64,000 bases of DNA, taken from positions 1 to 64,000 of the forward strand of contig CAYXUL010000005.1 in the NCBI GenBank assembly GCA_964468475.1. The letters are read 5' to 3'. The position numbers and the translations under genes were made by a program. The notes beneath the pieces are model-generated. The model did no database searches and was not told the DNA's origin. It saw only the letters and a list, made by a program, of their open reading frames with translations. The stretch comes from JBECKX01 sp964468475. GTDB lineage: Bacteria > Zixibacteria > MSB-5A5 > CAIYYT01. Numbering within the stretch: position 1 is the stretch's first letter; each line of letters begins with the position of its first letter. Below are positions 1 to 6,905 of this stretch, in pieces.

Positions 1-1278
1 ATCGTCCCGCAGGCCATTGATCGCGCTGCCGGTTTGATCGAGAAATACGCCGGCGGCAAGGTTGCCAACGGCATCGTCGATGAGTACCCGAACCCAGTCG
101 AGCCGTTGCGCCTGGAACTCAGGCCGGCGCGGGTCAACCAGATTCTCGCTACCGATATGAGCGCGCCCGCCATGATAGATATCCTCAACTCGCTGGAATT
201 CAAGGTGGCACCGGGCAAGAATATCACCGTTGATGTGCCCACCTTTCGCAATGACATCGAGCGGGAGATCGACCTGATCGAGGAAATCGCGCGTATCTAC
301 GGCTACGAGAAGATACCGACTATTATGCGCGCTGGTGGCGACTTGGTCGTCCGCAAAGATCCCCGTGAACAATTCACCCAGAGACTGCGTCAGCGGCTGA
401 TCGCGCAGGGCTACTTCGACGCCGTCACTAACAGCATAGGTGACCCCAAATTAATCAGGCTGACGGACCCGGATATTAAACCGGTCGAATTGCTTAATCC
501 GATTTCGGAGGACCTAAAGTGGTTGCGCCCCAGCCTGGCAGCGGCGTTGCTTAATGTGGTGCGTGAGAACATCAGCCACCAGGTACGCACAGTCAAAGTG
601 TTTGAACTGGGCACCGTCTTCAGCGATAGTGGGGGCAAAGTACCTAAAGAGCATCAGAGCCTTGGCCTCGCTATCTCGGGGACTGATATGGGCGAAAACT
701 GGAGATTCCATCCCGGCGAATTCTCGATTCACGATCTTCTTGGAACGTTTGACGAAATAGGGCAGCTTTTGCAGTCCGGCTTCAGCATCGAGCCCAAGGC
801 AGTTCCGCTCTACGAGAAAAGTGAAAGCTATAGCATCGCTCTGGCTGGAGAGACAGTCGGTACCTGTGGCAAAGTTGCCGCAAATATCCTGAAAGCATTT
901 GGAATAAAATTCGATGTCTTTCTGGCAGAGCTGAAGTTTGAAGCTTTGTTCGCCAACCGCAGATCAACGGCGTTCTACACCGAATTACCCCGCTACCCGG
1001 CTGCCGAGCGCGATATTGCGGTTGTGGTGAATGAGGAAGTTCCCGCAGGTAATTTGATCGAGACGATTCGCGGAAGCGCTGACAGCCTTCTCCGAGAGGT
1101 TACGGTCTTTGACCTCTATCGTGGCAAACAGATAGACAAAGGCAAAAAATCTGTTGCGCTTAGACTTACGATCCAGGATGAAAGTAAAACATTAACCGAT
1201 GACGAGATCGATCGGTTGATGTCCGGAGTTGTCGAAGCGCTTCAGTCAAAACACGGCGCCGAACTTCGCACCGAATGA
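1..1278 (+). CDS. pheT: Phenylalanine-tRNA ligase beta subunit, C-terminal half (5' end outside window)
   Basis: The frame is open from base 1 and ends at a TGA at 1276-1278, leaving about 425 residues of a protein that is normally near 800. The visible part begins in the B5-type region (LRPARVNQIL, then FRNDIEREIDLIEEIARIYG at about residues 36-100). It continues through the catalytic-like core, where LNPISEDLKWLRPSL is characteristic, and ends with the anticodon-binding FDX-ACB domain (PRYPAAERDIAVVV, from about residue 325). The subunit pairs with PheS to charge tRNA-Phe, and its editing domains lie outside the window. The next gene follows after 89 bases. Order pheT-zapB-like-zapA-rny is common in several phyla, which supports the identification. 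Confidence 0.96.
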   Translation: MVPQAIDRAAGLIEKYAGGKVANGIVDEYPNPVEPLRLELRPARVNQILATDMSAPAMIDILNSLEFKVAPGKNITVDVPTFRNDIEREIDLIEEIARIYGYEKIPTIMRAGGDLVVRKDPREQFTQRLRQRLIAQGYFDAVTNSIGDPKLIRLTDPDIKPVELLNPISEDLKWLRPSLAAALLNVVRENISHQVRTVKVFELGTVFSDSGGKVPKEHQSLGLAISGTDMGENWRFHPGEFSIHDLLGTFDEIGQLLQSGFSIEPKAVPLYEKSESYSIALAGETVGTCGKVAANILKAFGIKFDVFLAELKFEALFANRRSTAFYTELPRYPAAERDIAVVVNEEVPAGNLIETIRGSADSLLREVTVFDLYRGKQIDKGKKSVALRLTIQDESKTLTDDEIDRLMSGVVEALQSKHGAELRTE

Positions 1279-1367
1279 GCGTAAGATATCTCTCGTATAA
1301 AGTTATGGTATAAGTTAAACTGTTACTTCAACTACAGAGAAGCTTAACATAAACAGGGTTCACGGCA

Positions 1368-1634
1368 ATGAAAACGTTTGATAGGCTTGAAGCAAAGGTT
1401 GGGGAGCTAGTCGAGCGGTTTGATCAGATCAGCCAGGAGCGTTCGAAGCTTGAGTCGGAATGCTCGCAGCTACGCGATCGGGTGAAGTCGCTTGAAGTGG
1501 AACTCAAGCGATTGGGAGACGACAATCTCAGGCTGGAGAAGGCAATCAATTCCAACAACGAGATGGCGCTGAAACGGGTCTCGCGCCTGGTTGATAAAAT
1601 CGACCAGTTCCAGACCAGCTTCAAAATTTCTTGA
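1368..1634 (+). CDS. Small coiled-coil protein, ZapB-like
   Basis: This 88-residue protein is almost entirely charged heptad-type coiled coil, with runs such as KLESECSQLRDRVKSLEVEL and no membrane segment. Small coiled-coil proteins of this size directly upstream of zapA are usually annotated as ZapB-like division factors that bundle with ZapA at the FtsZ ring. That role is inferred from composition and position, because coiled coils carry little family signal. The Shine-Dalgarno sequence before the ATG is weak. The stop codon overlaps the -35 box of a promoter pointing at zapA. Confidence 0.75.
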   Translation: MKTFDRLEAKVGELVERFDQISQERSKLESECSQLRDRVKSLEVELKRLGDDNLRLEKAINSNNEMALKRVSRLVDKIDQFQTSFKIS

Positions 1635-1659
1635 CAGAGAGAATAAAACCAGCTAATAT
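1631..1659 (+). promoter_or_regulatory. Sigma-70-type promoter in front of zapA
   Basis: TTGACA at 1631-1636 and TAATAT at 1654-1659 are separated by 17 bases. The -35 is a perfect consensus match and overlaps the stop codon of the ZapB-like gene. It would start a transcript about 70 bases upstream of the zapA ATG, giving zapA and probably rny a promoter independent of pheT. Confidence 0.65.
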
Positions 1660-1737
1660 TGCTCTAACTTTTAGATAGACATAGATTTTGGCTTAGTCTA
1701 CACTTGGTGAGTTAAATCGGGCAACGATTGACTGTTA

Positions 1738-2055
1738 ATGGAAGATAAAAAACAAACTGTCAGCGTCAGTATTTACGGCGAAAATTATCCTATTCGTGGT
1801 ACCGCCGATCCCGACTATATAATCAGGGTGGCATCATATCTCGATGGCAAGATGAGAGAAGTTGCCAGGCAGGATAGCAACAGAGCGCCGGCAAAGGTTG
1901 CCATTTTGGCAGCCTTAAATATTACCGACGAGTTGTTTAAGGCAAGAGAAGCGACCTCTCACGAGGCTGAGAATATCTCAAAGAGCTTCGAAGAGAAGTC
2001 GCAGCATATTATAGACTGGTTGGAGAGCAGACTCTCCCCCCAGGCTGCCTCGTAA
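1738..2055 (+). CDS. zapA: Cell division protein ZapA
   Basis: This 105-residue protein has the ZapA layout: an N-terminal strand region (VSVSIYGENYPIRG), the segment DYIIRVASYLDGKMREVA, the helix AKVAILAALNITDELFKARE, and a C-terminal coiled coil. ZapA forms dimers and tetramers that cross-link FtsZ filaments at mid-cell. It lies 103 bases after the ZapB-like gene behind its own promoter, and 123 bases before rny. Length matches the family at roughly 90-110 residues. The ATG has no strong Shine-Dalgarno sequence, but it is the start that preserves the family N-terminus. Confidence 0.93.
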   Translation: MEDKKQTVSVSIYGENYPIRGTADPDYIIRVASYLDGKMREVARQDSNRAPAKVAILAALNITDELFKAREATSHEAENISKSFEEKSQHIIDWLESRLSPQAAS

Positions 2056-2084
2056 CTGCTTACTTGATCAACTAAGCAGCAGAA

Positions 2085-2178
2085 AACTCCCCAACATAGG
2101 CTCAGCCTGACATCTATGACAGGCATATAAATGTTCCGGACATCCCGTGCTCGGTGGGATGCCGACAGGAGTTGAGCC
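2085..2178 (+). promoter_or_regulatory. Structured leader of rny (alternatively a small RNA)
   Basis: The zapA-rny spacer holds two hairpins: GCCTG 2105-2109 with CAGGC 2120-2124, and CGG-a-CATCCC 2137-2146 with GGGATGCCG 2156-2164. Two competing closing helices surround them. AACTCC 2085-2090 can pair with GGAGTT 2168-2173, which contains the rny Shine-Dalgarno sequence. GGCTCA 2099-2104 can pair with TGAGCC 2173-2178, directly before the ATG. The layout suggests translational control of rny. From memory, the zapA-rny interval is also a place where 6S RNA is found in some bacteria, but I cannot show a 6S fold here. Confidence 0.45.
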
Positions 2179-3744
2179 ATGCCGGATTATGTAATCTTGA
2201 TCCTGGAAATCGCCGCTGCGGCCGTCGTGGCAGCGGGCATCACCTATTTGCTGATGACCCGCGCATCCTTTGGCAAAATCAAAAGGGCCGAAGAGCAAGC
2301 CAAGAAACTCATCGATGATGCTCAGAAGGAAGCTGACATCAAGAAAAAGGAAGCACTGCTTGAGGCTAAGGATGAGTGGTATAAGCAGAAGGTCGCCTTT
2401 GAACGCGAACAACAGAACAAACGTACCGAATTTCAGAAGCTTGAAAAGAAGCTGAATGAACGTGAGTCAAACCTCGACCGCAAAGTTGACGTCCTCGACA
2501 AAAAAGAGCGCGAGCTGCAAGGGCGTGACAAGACAATGCAGCACCGCGAAAAGGGAATCACCGCTCGCGAGAGCGAACTGGAACAACTTATCACCGATCA
2601 GAATAAACAGCTGGAGCGGATCGCCGGAATGTCCGCAGAAGAGGCGAAGAAAGTCTTGATGGAAAACCTGATCGGACAGGCTAAAGTCGAAGCTGCAGCT
2701 TCGATCAAAGAAATCAAAGATAAGGCGGAAGCACAGGCCGAGAAGGAGGCCCGCGAGATCATCCTGCTCGCCATCTATCGCTGCGCCGCCGATCATACCG
2801 TTGAGTCAACCGTATCCGTGGTGCCGCTTCCCAGCGATGAAATGAAGGGTCGAATTATCGGCCGCGAAGGGCGCAATATCCGTTCCTTTGAGACCCTGAC
2901 GGGAATCGACGTAATCGTGGATGACACTCCCGAAGCGGTGATCCTCTCCGGCTACGATCCGGTGCGCCGCGAAATCGCGCGTATGGCACTGGAAAAACTT
3001 GTCTCTGACGGCCGCATCCACCCGACTCGAATCGAAGAAGTCGTTGAGAAAGCACAGAAAGAGATGGCAATGATGGTGCGGGAAGCCGGCGAGCAGGCCT
3101 GCTTTGAGTTGGGAATCCATGTGATTCACGACGATGTTGTCCGCCTGCTGGGTAAGCTCAATTATCGTACCAGTTACGGCCAAAACGTTCTTGCGCATTC
3201 GAAAGAGGTCGCCGTTCTCTGCGGCCTAATGGCCGCTGAGCTTGGCCTCGATGCCGAGCTGGCCAAGCGCGCTGGTTTGCTGCATGACATCGGCAAAGCG
3301 ATAGACCGCGAAACCGAAGGCACCCATACCGAAATTGGCATGGACTTCCTGCGTAAGTACAATGAGCACGAATATGTAATCAACGCCGTGGGCTCGCACC
3401 ACAATGACATCCCGCATATCTCTCCCTACGATGTCCTGGTGCAGGCTGCTGATGCCATCTCCGGCTCCCGCCCGGGAGCACGCCGAGAACCTCTCGAGGG
3501 CTACATCAAGCGTTTGGAGAAACTCGAAGAAGTGGCTGATTCATTCAAGGGTGTCGCTAAAGCCTATGCCATTCAGGCCGGGCGCGAAGTGCGCGTTATC
3601 GTCGAGAATACCGAAATTGACGACGTGGGAGCGACCATTCTCGCCGGCGACATCGCACGTAAAATAGAGCAGGAAATGGAATACCCGGGCCAGATCAAGG
3701 TCACGGTGATTCGCGAAGCTCGCGCAACCGATTACGCTAAATAG
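2179..3744 (+). CDS. rny: Ribonuclease Y
   Basis: At 521 residues this is normal length for RNase Y, a membrane-anchored endoribonuclease that starts mRNA decay. An N-terminal transmembrane helix (residues 3-25) is followed by a long charged coiled coil to about residue 200. Next come a KH domain with GRIIGREGRNIR and an HD domain with LLHDIGKAID, whose H-D pair binds the catalytic metal, near residue 366. The C-terminal region is also typical (GDIARKIEQEMEYPGQIKVTVIRE). The ATG has a good AGGAG upstream, but that sequence can be paired in the leader. The YmdB-type phosphodiesterase follows after 8 bases, the usual partner order. Confidence 0.97.
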   Translation: MPDYVILILEIAAAAVVAAGITYLLMTRASFGKIKRAEEQAKKLIDDAQKEADIKKKEALLEAKDEWYKQKVAFEREQQNKRTEFQKLEKKLNERESNLDRKVDVLDKKERELQGRDKTMQHREKGITARESELEQLITDQNKQLERIAGMSAEEAKKVLMENLIGQAKVEAAASIKEIKDKAEAQAEKEAREIILLAIYRCAADHTVESTVSVVPLPSDEMKGRIIGREGRNIRSFETLTGIDVIVDDTPEAVILSGYDPVRREIARMALEKLVSDGRIHPTRIEEVVEKAQKEMAMMVREAGEQACFELGIHVIHDDVVRLLGKLNYRTSYGQNVLAHSKEVAVLCGLMAAELGLDAELAKRAGLLHDIGKAIDRETEGTHTEIGMDFLRKYNEHEYVINAVGSHHNDIPHISPYDVLVQAADAISGSRPGARREPLEGYIKRLEKLEEVADSFKGVAKAYAIQAGREVRVIVENTEIDDVGATILAGDIARKIEQEMEYPGQIKVTVIREARATDYAK

Positions 3745-3752
3745 GGGACGGT

Positions 3753-4574
3753 TTGCGGATTTTATTCATTGCCGATGTGATGGGCCGGCCGGGCCGCTGG
3801 ATTATGTCGCAATTGCTGCGTGATTTCAAGAGAGAAAATCACATCGATTACACGATCTGTAATGTCGAGAACGCCGCCGGTGGGTTCGGCGTCACCCAGG
3901 AGATTTCGCGCAAGATCTTCACCTACGGTGTCGATATGCAAACCTCCGGCAACCACATCTGGGACCGCGAGGAAATTCGCGAATATCTCCACGATGGCGC
4001 CAAGCTGCTGCGGCCCGCCAATTTTCCCGCTGGTGCTCCGGGTAGCGGCATGCACATCGATAAACTCGACAACGGTATCACCATCGCCACCGTGAACCTG
4101 ATGGGACGCGTCTACATGAAAGATATCGATTGTCCCTTCAAAACGGCCGATGGCGAGCTCTCGCTGATCGGAAATACCACCAATATCATCATCGTCGATA
4201 TGCATGCGGAAACGACTTCCGAGAAGCAGGCGCTGGCGCATTACCTTGATGGGCGAGTCACGGCTGTCATTGGCACGCACACCCACATTCAGACCGCCGA
4301 CGAAGCAATTCTAAAGAAAGGTACGGCCTATATCACCGATGCCGGTATGACCGGCCCGCACGAATCGATCATTGGTATGAAATATGACGCCGCCATCAAA
4401 CGCTTTCTTACCGGCATGCCGTACCGCTTCAGTGTAGCGCAGAATGACGTTCGTATGCAGGGCGTGATTGTTGATGTTGATGAGAATACCGGCAAAGCGA
4501 CCGGCATCGAACGCTTCCAGAAGCTGGCGCCCGACAACACCAATGACTCGCTCTCCGACGACAAGGAGCCGTGA
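3753..4574 (+). CDS. ymdB: YmdB-family metallophosphoesterase (TIGR00282 type)
   Basis: This 273-residue calcineurin-like phosphoesterase shows the family metal-binding motifs in order: FIADVMGRPGR at the N-terminus, NVENAAGGFG, SGNHIWDRE and GTHTHIQTADE. Bacillus YmdB, encoded next to rny, hydrolyses 2',3'-cyclic mononucleotides and affects RNase Y-dependent decay, and the same neighbour is seen here. The start is a TTG at 3753, eight bases after the rny stop with GGGGACG upstream. No in-frame ATG would keep the first motif. It is read as co-transcribed with rny and folD. Confidence 0.93.
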   Translation: MRILFIADVMGRPGRWIMSQLLRDFKRENHIDYTICNVENAAGGFGVTQEISRKIFTYGVDMQTSGNHIWDREEIREYLHDGAKLLRPANFPAGAPGSGMHIDKLDNGITIATVNLMGRVYMKDIDCPFKTADGELSLIGNTTNIIIVDMHAETTSEKQALAHYLDGRVTAVIGTHTHIQTADEAILKKGTAYITDAGMTGPHESIIGMKYDAAIKRFLTGMPYRFSVAQNDVRMQGVIVDVDENTGKATGIERFQKLAPDNTNDSLSDDKEP

Positions 4575-4577
4575 CGA

Positions 4578-5471
4578 ATGCCTGAAATTACAGCGCAAAT
4601 CATTGATGGCAGCGCCACCGCGAAACAGATTCGCCGTGAATTGAAGGAGGAGATTGCCAAACTCGCAGAGCAGGGAGTAGTACCCGGTCTCGCCGCGATT
4701 CTGGTGGGTAATGATCCCGCATCGGAAATCTATGTCGGTTCCAAAGCCCGTATGTGCAAGCGTGTCGGTGTCTATTCGGAAGTGATCCGGAAACCCGCCA
4801 CTTTCTCGCAGGATGACCTCTACGAATTGATTAATTCGCTGAACAACAATCCGCAAATCAACGGCATCCTGCTTCAGTCGCCGATTCCAAGCCACCTCGA
4901 TGAATTTGCCGCCTGCCTGCGTATCGATCCGATGAAGGATGTTGATGGTTTCCATCCAGAGAACATCGGGCGCTTACTGATCGGGGAACCGCGCTATCAA
5001 TCTTGCACGCCATACGGCGTAATTGAATTGCTGCGCAGGTACGAGGTTGATATGAAGGGGAAGGAAGCTGTCGTCGTCGGCCGCTCCAACATTGTCGGCA
5101 AACCGCTCGCCGCGATGCTAATGCAAAAGTGGCCGCAGACAAACTGCACCGTCACGGTCTGTCACTCCGCCACCAGGGACATCTTCAGCCATACCGGCAG
5201 AGCCGATATCGTGATCACCGCCATGGGTAAGCATGAGTTTCTGCACGGAGAAAATATTAAGGAAGGTGCGATCGTGATTGATGTCGGAATTTCACGCGTG
5301 GAGGATCCTAACCAGGAGAAAGGCTATCGCGTTGTGGGCGATTGCCATTTCGAATCATGCGCCGCTAAAGCATCCCTTATCACACCTGTGCCCGGCGGCG
5401 TCGGCCCGATGACTATCGCCATGCTCCTTACTAATACTGTACAGGCCGCGAAACTTCAGCACAACATCTAA
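4578..5471 (+). CDS. folD: Bifunctional methylenetetrahydrofolate dehydrogenase/cyclohydrolase FolD
   Basis: This 297-residue protein interconverts 5,10-methylene-, methenyl- and 10-formyl-tetrahydrofolate using NADP. Visible signatures are YVGSKARMCKRVGV (the catalytic YxxxK region), GILLQSPIP, the dinucleotide-binding VVVGRSNIVGKPLA, and the C-terminal PGGVGPMTIAMLL. The length is standard. The gene starts three bases after the ymdB stop, so it is very likely in the same operon. Its one-carbon product feeds purine synthesis, and glyA (44719) and purD (57112, minus strand) in this window serve the same network. Confidence 0.97.
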   Translation: MPEITAQIIDGSATAKQIRRELKEEIAKLAEQGVVPGLAAILVGNDPASEIYVGSKARMCKRVGVYSEVIRKPATFSQDDLYELINSLNNNPQINGILLQSPIPSHLDEFAACLRIDPMKDVDGFHPENIGRLLIGEPRYQSCTPYGVIELLRRYEVDMKGKEAVVVGRSNIVGKPLAAMLMQKWPQTNCTVTVCHSATRDIFSHTGRADIVITAMGKHEFLHGENIKEGAIVIDVGISRVEDPNQEKGYRVVGDCHFESCAAKASLITPVPGGVGPMTIAMLLTNTVQAAKLQHNI

Positions 5472-5484
5472 CCTGGTATCTGAC

Positions 5485-6030
5485 CTAGTCAGAACTTGAG
5501 ATCACACACTTCCACTCTCCGTGGATCTTCTTCCAGACATTTGTGTAGTTGACAGTCTGCGTGACGCGTTTTCCGTCCTTGCCGACGAACGATAGCTTGC
5601 TCACTCCCTTAGTAATTCCGACATCGCCATTGTCTGAGACAAAAGCTTTTGAGGGTGAGCGTTCAAGCTTGAATCCCGGATTCGCGCGGTTGTCGACGAC
5701 GTACTTCTTGATCTGATCGATTCCGGATAGCACCTTGCCGTCCGGGAAATAGAAGACTGCATCTCTGCTCCAGAAATCGCAGATCTCGTCGATGTTGTCG
5801 CCCTTGGTGGCTGCTGCCCAGTCATGGTCCCGCGCCAGCAAGCCCTCGCATTCAGTATTGTAGTCCACGCCGTAGTCCCCGGCTGCCAGGTTATCATTGG
5901 TGAGTGCGTGCTGGGATGCTGCCGAGCGGTCTTTCTCCGGCAGGCTCTGCTCATCGGTCGCCAGACATGCCTGGCTGCCTATAAAGAAGGTTATGATTGC
6001 CATCCCCGCCAAGGCTGGTAATTGTCTCAT
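5485..6030 (-). CDS. Exported SnoaL/DUF4440-type protein
   Basis: The ATG at 6030 is preferred to an upstream in-frame codon because it has AAGGAG nine bases upstream and opens a clean signal peptide (MRQLPALAGMAIITFFIGSQ, cut near ACLA). The mature part resembles the NTF2-like SnoaL/DUF4440 fold: EGLLARDHDWAAATKGDNIDEICDFWSRDAVFYFPDG early, then a strand-rich C-terminus ending in GEWKCVISSSD. Members include steroid-isomerase-like enzymes and many proteins of unknown substrate, so no reaction can be given. It converges on folD with only 13 bases between the stops. Confidence 0.8.
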   Translation of the reverse strand: MRQLPALAGMAIITFFIGSQACLATDEQSLPEKDRSAASQHALTNDNLAAGDYGVDYNTECEGLLARDHDWAAATKGDNIDEICDFWSRDAVFYFPDGKVLSGIDQIKKYVVDNRANPGFKLERSPSKAFVSDNGDVGITKGVSKLSFVGKDGKRVTQTVNYTNVWKKIHGEWKCVISSSD

Positions 6031-6218
6031 GATACCAAACTCCTTACTAAAGAACTTACCTCTTATCATAATTACGTTGCAGAGACAAAACCAGCGGGAA
6101 ATTCGTGTATATGGGTGGACAAGCTCCCCTTAGCGTTATGTCGCTGAACGTTAAAAAAATAAGTGCAATATGCCAGCTTCCGTAGCTGTCCAACAGGTCA
6201 GAAAACCGGAGACTTCAA

Positions 6219-6842
6219 ATGACTTTGCTTCCTAAGAGCAGCATATTTGTGACGCTGATATCGTCGCTAGTGATCACTTCGTGCACCTTCCAGGCGTATG
6301 ACGCAAACAATGACTTTGACAGGGAACATGGTAATCAGCAGTCTTCGCAGCGGCGTGCGCCTATTCCAGCCAGCTTCGAAGACGACGTCTATGCGATTCT
6401 GAACACTGCCGTGGCTGCATTCTATGACGGTGAGGCGGCTAACAGCGATACACCGCTCAGCGGCTTATTCATCTCGCCACGATTTACAGTGACGCTCGAT
6501 TGGCCCAAGCAGAGGGACGTGGACGCTGCTCAGGGTGACGCCGTAGCTGCCGGCGAGTTCGCTGACTCGGATGAAAACCACGAATTCACTCAACTACCAT
6601 TTTCAATAGAGGCAGGGTTCTCGTTGCCACTTTGCGCAAAGATCTATGCTGGACAATTTCCAGGGGGATTCAGAGGTTACATTCCACCGGAGCCGGGAAT
6701 CTACATTCTCGTTTCGAACCTGTCGCTTTATCCTGAAGCTGACCGTGCGTCAATAACGATCAGCTACCCGGCAGGCTGTGTTCTTCAGGGAGTTACCTTC
6801 CACCTTCAACGAAGCTACGGAAGCTGGCGGCTGGTGCCGTGA
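6219..6842 (+). CDS. Predicted lipoprotein of unknown function
   Basis: This 207-residue protein starts with GGAGA upstream of the ATG and carries a lipoprotein signal (FVTLISSLVITSC), which would place lipid on the cysteine near residue 22. The rest is soluble, with an acidic middle segment and an aromatic C-terminal half (PGGFRGYIPPEPGIYILVSN). I do not recognise a family. It stands alone between two minus-strand genes and may be a lineage-specific envelope protein. Confidence 0.75.
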   Translation: MTLLPKSSIFVTLISSLVITSCTFQAYDANNDFDREHGNQQSSQRRAPIPASFEDDVYAILNTAVAAFYDGEAANSDTPLSGLFISPRFTVTLDWPKQRDVDAAQGDAVAAGEFADSDENHEFTQLPFSIEAGFSLPLCAKIYAGQFPGGFRGYIPPEPGIYILVSNLSLYPEADRASITISYPAGCVLQGVTFHLQRSYGSWRLVP

Positions 6843-6905
6843 GTCCCGCTGTCTCACGGAAATCTCTCGCTAAATGGAGCTGTCCTGGTCGATCTTGAGT
6901 CAGTT

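Noticed and set aside
3762..4286. 174-residue minus-strand open frame
   Set aside because: It lies wholly inside ymdB on the opposite strand. The real gene has all family motifs and the shadow has none.
4311..4955. 214-residue minus-strand open frame
   Set aside because: It spans the end of ymdB and the start of folD in antisense, with no plausible protein features.
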